From contig CAURED010000005.1 in NCBI GenBank assembly GCA_963524205.1, positions 1-64,000 on the forward strand: DNA of 64,000 bases, in the 5' to 3' direction. How positions within the stretch are numbered: position 1 is the stretch's first letter; each line of letters begins with the position of its first letter. The notes beneath the pieces are model-generated. The model was given only the letters and a program-made list of their open reading frames with translations, ran no database searches and had not been told where the DNA came from. This DNA is from Aminipila sp963524205. Lineage in GTDB: Bacteria > Bacillota > Clostridia > Peptostreptococcales > Anaerovoracaceae. The translations under genes were made by a program, and so were the position numbers. Shown in pieces: positions 59,870-64,000 of this stretch.

Positions 59870-59912
59870 AACACCACAATACTGAGTAATGAAACTTAAT
59901 GTGGTGTTTTTT
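59870..59912 (+). terminator. terminator behind the yitT-like gene
   Basis: AACACCACA (59870-59878) pairs with TGTGGTGTT (59900-59908), followed by a T-run to 59912. Confidence 0.8.
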
Positions 59913-59987
59913 ATTTATACTTTTTTTATTTTCTATGTAACGAAATATATAATAGTCAGATATATGTTGTGAAGGAGGTGATATGAA

Positions 59988-60473
59988 ATGCTTGACGTAG
60001 ATGATATTTATAATGAATATGCAAAAATGATTTACAAATTTTTGATGAGTCTTTGCAATAATTCAGAGCTTGCAGAGGAATTAACTCAGGAAACTTTTTA
60101 TCAGGCAGTAAAATCATCTAAAAAATATAATGGCACCTGTAAAGTATCAACTTGGCTGTGTCAAATAGCAAAGCATCTGTGGTACCAAGAAATTGAAAAA
60201 AGCAAACGTAAAAAGACAGCTACGCTTAATGGAGATATAGTTTCACCTGATTTAGAACTGGCTGAAAAAATATGTTTAAAGTTTGAGAAAATGAAAGTTA
60301 TCAAAGCAGTACATATTTTAGATGAAACGTCAAAAGAAGTAGTACTTCTTCGTATAACAGGAGCATTTTCATTTAAGGAAATAGGTGAAGTTTTTTCTAA
60401 AAATGAAAATTGGGCAAGAGTAACCTTTTATAGAGCAAAACAAAAGATTGTAAAGGAGGAGCGAGCAAGATGA
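59988..60473 (+). CDS. ECF-type sigma factor, 161 aa
   Basis: Region 2 at about residues 5-70 (IYNEYAKMIYKFLMSLCNN; LAEELTQETFYQAVKS; STWLCQIAKHLWYQEIEK) and region 4 at about 100-150 (KEVVLLRITGAFSFKEIGEVFSKNENWARVTFYRAK in part). GGAGGTG lies before the ATG. Its stop overlaps the ATG of a zinc-finger anti-sigma gene, a standard ECF/anti-sigma pair. Target genes unknown. Confidence 0.88.
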   Translation: MLDVDDIYNEYAKMIYKFLMSLCNNSELAEELTQETFYQAVKSSKKYNGTCKVSTWLCQIAKHLWYQEIEKSKRKKTATLNGDIVSPDLELAEKICLKFEKMKVIKAVHILDETSKEVVLLRITGAFSFKEIGEVFSKNENWARVTFYRAKQKIVKEERAR

Positions 60474-61084
60474 AGTGTGAAATAATCAGAGATTTGCTGC
60501 CAAGTTATATTGATGGATTAACTAGCGAGGAAAGTAATTTAGAAATAGAAAAACATATAAAAGAGTGTTGTTTATGCAATGAAATTTATAACCAGATGAG
60601 AGCAGAAATGAAATCGCCGCCTATTATATGTGATAAAAACAAAATTAAGCCTTTTAAAAAGTTAAATAGAAGAATATTGAAATCAGTCTTAGCTACAGTT
60701 TTAATCTGTGCAATGTTTGTAGGTTTCTATTTGTATTTTTTTACTTTTGGCTGGAAAGTAAATTCAGAAGATATGAATATACATTATGATTATAAAGATG
60801 GACATATTTCCATTGAATTTGAACTTACAGATGGCAGAACTTTAACTCCAATATTGGATAAACATGCTATTGGACCTGAAAGAGCTATTAATTTCAGAGA
60901 ATGCTTCAGTAGTATTATAGATGATAGGGGTGAGTATCCGAACCAATTTTCTTATGGAATTGAATATAATGAATATTTCAAAAAAAATTTGGATGATGAT
61001 GATTGTGTTATACTTAACTTTAAGGATAAGACCGAAAGAATATATTTAAAAGATATTGTTAAAGAATTGGACGCAGACAAATAA
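60470..61084 (+). CDS. zf-HC2 anti-sigma factor, 204 aa
   Basis: A zinc-binding anti-sigma domain (HIKECCLCNEIYNQM, with the HxxxCxxC motif at about residues 28-35) follows MKCEIIRDLLPSYIDGL. One transmembrane helix lies at about 65-85 (ILKSVLATVLICAMFVGFYLYF in part), then an extracellular domain of about 115 residues (MNIHYDYKDGHISIEFELTDG in part) of unknown type. It should hold the upstream sigma factor at the membrane. GGAGG precedes the ATG. Confidence 0.87.
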   Translation: MKCEIIRDLLPSYIDGLTSEESNLEIEKHIKECCLCNEIYNQMRAEMKSPPIICDKNKIKPFKKLNRRILKSVLATVLICAMFVGFYLYFFTFGWKVNSEDMNIHYDYKDGHISIEFELTDGRTLTPILDKHAIGPERAINFRECFSSIIDDRGEYPNQFSYGIEYNEYFKKNLDDDDCVILNFKDKTERIYLKDIVKELDADK

Positions 61085-61100
61085 GTGAAAAATTTTTATT

Positions 61101-61128
61101 AAGCTGATTGTTTATCAATCAGCTTTTT
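61101..61128 (+). terminator. terminator behind the ECF pair
   Basis: AAGCTGATTG (61101-61110) pairs perfectly with CAATCAGCTT (61116-61125), followed by TTT. Confidence 0.85.
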
Positions 61129-61139
61129 GTATGACCAAA

Positions 61140-61173
61140 ACCAAATAAGCATATTTAAATATACTTATTTGGT
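61140..61173. repeat. 34-bp near-perfect palindrome
   Basis: The sequence from ACCAAATAAG (61140-61149) to CTTATTTGGT (61164-61173) is self-complementary except at two symmetric positions. It lies between a terminator and the small membrane gene at 61239 and may be a regulatory site of that gene. Confidence 0.55.
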
Positions 61174-61238
61174 GATAAGAATCAGAAAGCTTTTTATGGG
61201 ATATAATAGTAGAATTAACATATTGGGAGGAGAAAACT

Positions 61239-61475
61239 ATGGAATTTACTTTGTGGCCTGAAACTGAGCTTGGTCGATGGGCAGCAAGCCTTGGTATTAC
61301 TGTTGTAATTTTTATATTATTCAAAATGATATTTAATTTCCCCGTTATGTGGTTTATTATTACAGTCCAAGGCTTGTTGGGATTTGTTTTAGCCATGATT
61401 ACAATTTTGAAATATAAAGAAAAATCTATACTTGTTTTTCTTTCAGCTATTATAGGAATCATTATTATTTTATAA
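61239..61475 (+). CDS. small membrane protein, 78 aa
   Basis: Two to three hydrophobic helices: residues about 15-32 (LGITVVIFILFKMIFNF), 35-53 (VMWFIITVQGLLGFVLAM) and 61-77 (ILVFLSAIIGIIIIL). Family not recognised. GGGAGGAG lies 7 bases before the ATG and a TATAAT box at 61202-61207. Its 3' end is 17 bases from the convergent plsC gene. Confidence 0.75.
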   Translation: MEFTLWPETELGRWAASLGITVVIFILFKMIFNFPVMWFIITVQGLLGFVLAMITILKYKEKSILVFLSAIIGIIIIL

Positions 61476-61491
61476 TATATAAATAGTTTGC

Positions 61492-62238
61492 CTAATATTT
61501 GTTATTTTTTAAATTGTTTAGGCCTTGTTTTACAATCTGCTCTACTGTTCCGGCTAAATTAGAAGCTTCAGATCTGGATAAACCAGAAGTTTCAATTGCA
61601 GGATGAATAAGAAAATCAACTTTAAAGTTACCCTGCATATAGCCTTTTTCCTCAAAAAGTCGGTAAGTACCATTGATAGAAATAGGAACTATAGGAACTC
61701 CAGGTTTTGTAGCAAGCCTCAAGCTTCCTTTTTTAAACTCACCCATTTCGCCGCCCTTGCTTCTGTGACCCTCTGGGAAAACCACTATTGAAAATCCTTG
61801 TTTTATAAAATCAATAGCTGTTTCAATAGCTCTCAGTGATTCTCTTGGATCCTCGCGTTCAATCATAACACTTCTGATATTCTTAATCCACTCACCATAA
61901 AGAGGTAATTTGCTAAGACTGCTTTTAGCAATAAATCCAGTTTGGAATTTGTCTAAAGCGGCGCAGCATGTGGGAATATCTCCATAACCCTGATGATTAG
62001 CTACAAATACCACAGGACCGCTTTCCGGCATATTTTCTTTTCCAATTATATTTAAAGCAATATTTAAATCATTTAAAAGACGTTTTCCCCAGGTAGAAGT
62101 AGCTTTTAAGATAAACTCTCTTTCTTTCTCAAGATCTTCAAGAGCTCTGTATTTATATATATTTTTCTTATGTCTTCTTAGTTCTGGAAGCGCTGAAACA
62201 AATTCAACGATCATAGGTATATTTCTTATAATTTTCAT
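61492..62238 (-). CDS. plsC: 1-acyl-sn-glycerol-3-phosphate acyltransferase
   Basis: A 248-residue PlsC-family acyltransferase that makes phosphatidic acid from lysophosphatidic acid. Catalytic motif FVANHQGYGDIP (NHx4D, about residues 82-93), glycerol-phosphate site VVFPEGHRSKGG (about 158), and PIVPISINGTYRLF (about 190). A membrane-associated N-terminal region precedes it. GGAGAAATAG lies upstream of the ATG. Monocistronic on the minus strand, the only such gene right of the origin apart from none other in this stretch. Confidence 0.92.
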   Translation of the reverse strand: MKIIRNIPMIVEFVSALPELRRHKKNIYKYRALEDLEKEREFILKATSTWGKRLLNDLNIALNIIGKENMPESGPVVFVANHQGYGDIPTCCAALDKFQTGFIAKSSLSKLPLYGEWIKNIRSVMIEREDPRESLRAIETAIDFIKQGFSIVVFPEGHRSKGGEMGEFKKGSLRLATKPGVPIVPISINGTYRLFEEKGYMQGNFKVDFLIHPAIETSGLSRSEASNLAGTVEQIVKQGLNNLKNNKY

Positions 62239-62398
62239 TTCTATTTCTCCATTCTAAGGAAAAGGTAAGTAATATAAACCTCTTTCCTATTAAACTGTAC
62301 CTTTAATCATAACATATAATTAATAAAATATTAATTATTAATTAAAATAAAGGTGTAGTATAATGTTACAAAACGAGTATATTATAAGGTGGTATAAT

Positions 62399-62626
62399 AT
62401 GAATAAATTTATTGCACCTATTGTCATTGCAGTAATAACAATAATTTATGGACTGGGCATGTCGTTATTTTTATTTACAGCTGTAATGAAGAACATGTTA
62501 CCTATGTCGGTAGCCATTTTTGTATTAATTGGCCCTATAGTGGGAGCTGTTTTGATAATAGTAGTTTTAATTCAAAGGATAAAAGAAATAAAAGGAGGAG
62601 AAGAGGATGCTGCTAGTAAATATTAA
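62399..62626 (+). CDS. small two-helix membrane protein, 75 aa
   Basis: Two transmembrane helices (about residues 5-28, APIVIAVITIIYGLGMSLFLF in part, and 38-60, SVAIFVLIGPIVGAVLIIVV) and a charged C-terminus. The start is the ATG at 62399 with AAGGTGG upstream; a longer reading lacks a site. It overlaps the following YbjQ-type gene by 20 bases, so they are coupled. Relatives lie next to heavy-metal-binding YbjQ proteins. Function unknown. Confidence 0.75.
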   Translation: MNKFIAPIVIAVITIIYGLGMSLFLFTAVMKNMLPMSVAIFVLIGPIVGAVLIIVVLIQRIKEIKGGEEDAASKY

Positions 62627-62918
62627 TTATATTCCAGGAAAAGATATAGAGGTAATTGGAATTGTTAAAGGGAATGTAGTACAGTCAAAAAATGTTGGCA
62701 GAGATATAATGGCCGGGGTAAAAGGGCTTGTAGGGGGAGAATTGTCAGGATATACAGAAATGCTGACAGAGGCACGACAAATTGCAACTAAGAGAATGGT
62801 TGATGAGGCAGAAAAACTTGGTGCAGATGCAATTTTAGAGATTCAGTTTTCATCAGCTGCTATCATGCAGGGGGCAGCTGAGATTATCGCTTATGGGACA
62901 GCTGTCAAATATAAATAG
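62607..62918 (+). CDS. YbjQ/UPF0145 family protein, 103 aa
   Basis: A DUF74/YbjQ protein: IEVIGIVKGNVVQSKNVGRDIMAGVKGLVGGELSGYTEML, given here in part as GNVVQSKNVGRDIMAGVKG and GGELSGYTEML, then RMVDEAEKLGADAILEIQF and IIAYGTAVK. The family forms pentameric rings and has been called a heavy-metal-binding domain, but the function is not settled. AGGAGGAG lies before the ATG, inside the preceding gene. Confidence 0.92.
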   Translation: MLLVNINYIPGKDIEVIGIVKGNVVQSKNVGRDIMAGVKGLVGGELSGYTEMLTEARQIATKRMVDEAEKLGADAILEIQFSSAAIMQGAAEIIAYGTAVKYK

Positions 62919-62941
62919 AACTATATAGTTTGGGGGCTTTT

Positions 62942-63598
62942 ATGAGTGTAAAAAGAATTGTTGTTTTGAGCGGAGCATTGCTATGCTTCGCTTTTATCAC
63001 ATTTAATATAATTAGCACAATGGCAACAGGGCAACCATTAGTTTTTGATACAGTTATAAGAGGTACAGTGATTAGTTGGAGAAATGAACTTTTAAATCCA
63101 ATTTTAACAGGTGTAACGTATTTGGGAAATCCAAATACCATTATATTTTTTTGTATAGTTTTATTATTTTTTAAGAAAACTAGAGTGGAATATGGAATGC
63201 CACTGGGCATTGCAGTTTCTTGTTCAGCGACGATACAAACCACTATTAAAGTAATTGTACATCGCCCAAGACCACCTGTGGAAAACTTCTTGATTTTACA
63301 GGGAGGATTCAGTTTTCCTAGTGGGCATTCTTGCTCAGGCCTTGTATTTTATGGATTGTTTGCATATTTGATTTTACACACAGCTGTGGATAAAACTGTG
63401 TATAAGATAATTGGGAATCTATTTATAGCACTTGTTTTGGTTATAGGGTTTAGCAGAATTTATGTGGGTGTGCATTATCCTACAGACGTTTTAGGTGGAT
63501 GGTCTTTAGGATTAGCTATATTGATGGTAGCAATTTCTGTTATAGACAGGTGGAAAAGTCCTAAAAACTGGGAAAATTTTAATAAAACAGAGGATTAG
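62942..63598 (+). CDS. PAP2-family phosphatase (undecaprenyl or phosphatidate type), 218 aa
   Basis: An integral membrane acid phosphatase. Motifs: KVIVHRPRPP (about residues 100-109), FPSGHSCSG (about 125-133) and SRIYVGVHYPTDVLGGW (about 172-188), with about six transmembrane helices. The active site faces outside; likely substrates are undecaprenyl pyrophosphate or lipid phosphates. The start is the ATG at 62942 with GGGGG upstream; a TTG four codons earlier overlaps that site. It precedes an isoprenoid gene (idi) by 5 bases, hinting at isoprenoid-lipid recycling. Confidence 0.9.
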   Translation: MSVKRIVVLSGALLCFAFITFNIISTMATGQPLVFDTVIRGTVISWRNELLNPILTGVTYLGNPNTIIFFCIVLLFFKKTRVEYGMPLGIAVSCSATIQTTIKVIVHRPRPPVENFLILQGGFSFPSGHSCSGLVFYGLFAYLILHTAVDKTVYKIIGNLFIALVLVIGFSRIYVGVHYPTDVLGGWSLGLAILMVAISVIDRWKSPKNWENFNKTED

Positions 63599-63603
63599 AG
63601 ATT

Positions 63604-64000
63604 ATGATAAAAAGAGAAAATATATTAAGGAATGAAGTCCTTTTAGTGGATAGCGACGATAAGCCTATAGGTAAAGCCACAAAATTGGAGGCTCATAGCA
63701 GCCCATTACTCCATAGGGCCTTTTCCATATTTTTGTATCATGAAGATAAATTATTAATTCAGCAGAGGGCGTTTGATAAATATCATTCTGGAGGATTATG
63801 GGCGAATACATGTTGTTCACATCCTGGGGATAATATGGGGATAACTTCTGATGCAGAAGACAGGCTATTTGATGAAACAGGAATAAGGTGTAAGGTAAAA
63901 GAAATTTTTTGTTTTGAATATGAGCATAAATTTGATGAAAATTTATATGAGCATGAATATGATCATGTAATGATTGGGGAATACAATGGAGATTTTGTAT
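63604..64000 (+). CDS. idi: isopentenyl-diphosphate delta-isomerase type 1 (5' part, cut by window end)
   Basis: The reading frame runs to the window edge. It begins MIKRENILRNEVLLVDSDDK and contains the type 1 IDI marks: LLHRAFSIFLYH, LLIQQRAF, KYHSGGLWANTCCSHPGD in part (catalytic Cys in WANTCCSHP, about residue 70) and the Nudix-like DRLFDETGI. The enzyme interconverts IPP and DMAPP. CAGAGG precedes the ATG. The rest of the protein (about 40 residues) lies beyond 64000. Many Clostridia have type 2 IDI or none, so a Nudix-type one is worth noting. Confidence 0.9.
   Translation, partial: MIKRENILRNEVLLVDSDDKPIGKATKLEAHSSPLLHRAFSIFLYHEDKLLIQQRAFDKYHSGGLWANTCCSHPGDNMGITSDAEDRLFDETGIRCKVKEIFCFEYEHKFDENLYEHEYDHVMIGEYNGDFV

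Overview
The window is a 64 kb stretch of low-GC chromosome from an anaerobic member of the Clostridia (Firmicutes) and contains the replication origin. The evidence is the gene order rpmH-rnpA-yidD-yidC-jag-mnmE-mnmG-rsmG-noc-soj-parB on the left of the origin and dnaA-dnaN-recF-gyrB-gyrA on the right, two perfect parS sites, strong A+T bias, AGGAGG-type ribosome binding sites, frequent TTG/GTG starts, a ferredoxin-type DUF362 protein, and TcdR/UviA-type and SigB-type sigma factors. The species cannot be named from the sequence. Most genes point away from the origin at about 45.4 kb (minus strand to its left, plus strand to its right).

Layout. 0-5.4 kb is an accessory patch: two unknown small proteins, a decayed IS with a DDE transposase, a decayed IS30-family element, and a UviA/TcdR-like sigma factor coupled to a UviB/BhlA holin-like gene. 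5.4-12.9 kb holds a MerR/GyrI-type regulator, a polyamine operon (speA-speE-speB plus an ECF sigma gene) preceded by a long structured leader and an intrinsic terminator, and a GGDEF-EAL protein. 13-17.9 kb holds an ArsR regulator with a perfect operator, a TetR regulator, an MFS/M20 peptidase pair and a repeat-rich surface protein. 17.9-24.4 kb holds an HD protein, rlmH and yycJ-yycI-yycH with a secreted protein gene behind a WalR-type box, then rnhA and a cysteine desulfurase-like gene. 24.6-30 kb holds a hybrid histidine kinase lacking both phospho-accepting residues, DNA repair genes (AlkD, Ogt), a DUF362 ferredoxin protein, an SprT-like protein and two tandem YtrA-type GntR regulators. 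30-31.7 kb is a gene-free, very A+T-rich block with seven related 22-bp dyads; an eighth lies at 18.4 kb. 31.7-35.3 kb is a MacAB-like ABC export operon and an orphan transcription unit for a small RNA.

35.3-45.2 kb is the chromosome segregation, tRNA modification and membrane insertion block. 45.2-47.2 kb is a bipartite oriC around dnaA, with a DnaA-trio-like unwinding element between dnaA and dnaN. 47.2-56.7 kb carries dnaN, recF, gyrB and gyrA; between recF and gyrB there is an ECF sigma / DUF4367 anti-sigma / lipoprotein / membrane-protein cassette. 56.8-64 kb carries an RsbW-like kinase and SigB-like sigma factor, trpS, a YitT protein, another ECF/zinc-finger anti-sigma pair, plsC, small membrane proteins, a PAP2 phosphatase and a type-1 IPP isomerase cut by the window end.

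The strongest leads are the roughly 400-nt leader of the polyamine operon, the GntR dyad array, the double-degenerate hybrid kinase, the WalR box in front of a yycHIJ locus that lacks walRK, and the promoter-RNA-terminator unit at 35.1 kb. No rRNA, tRNA or CRISPR array was found.
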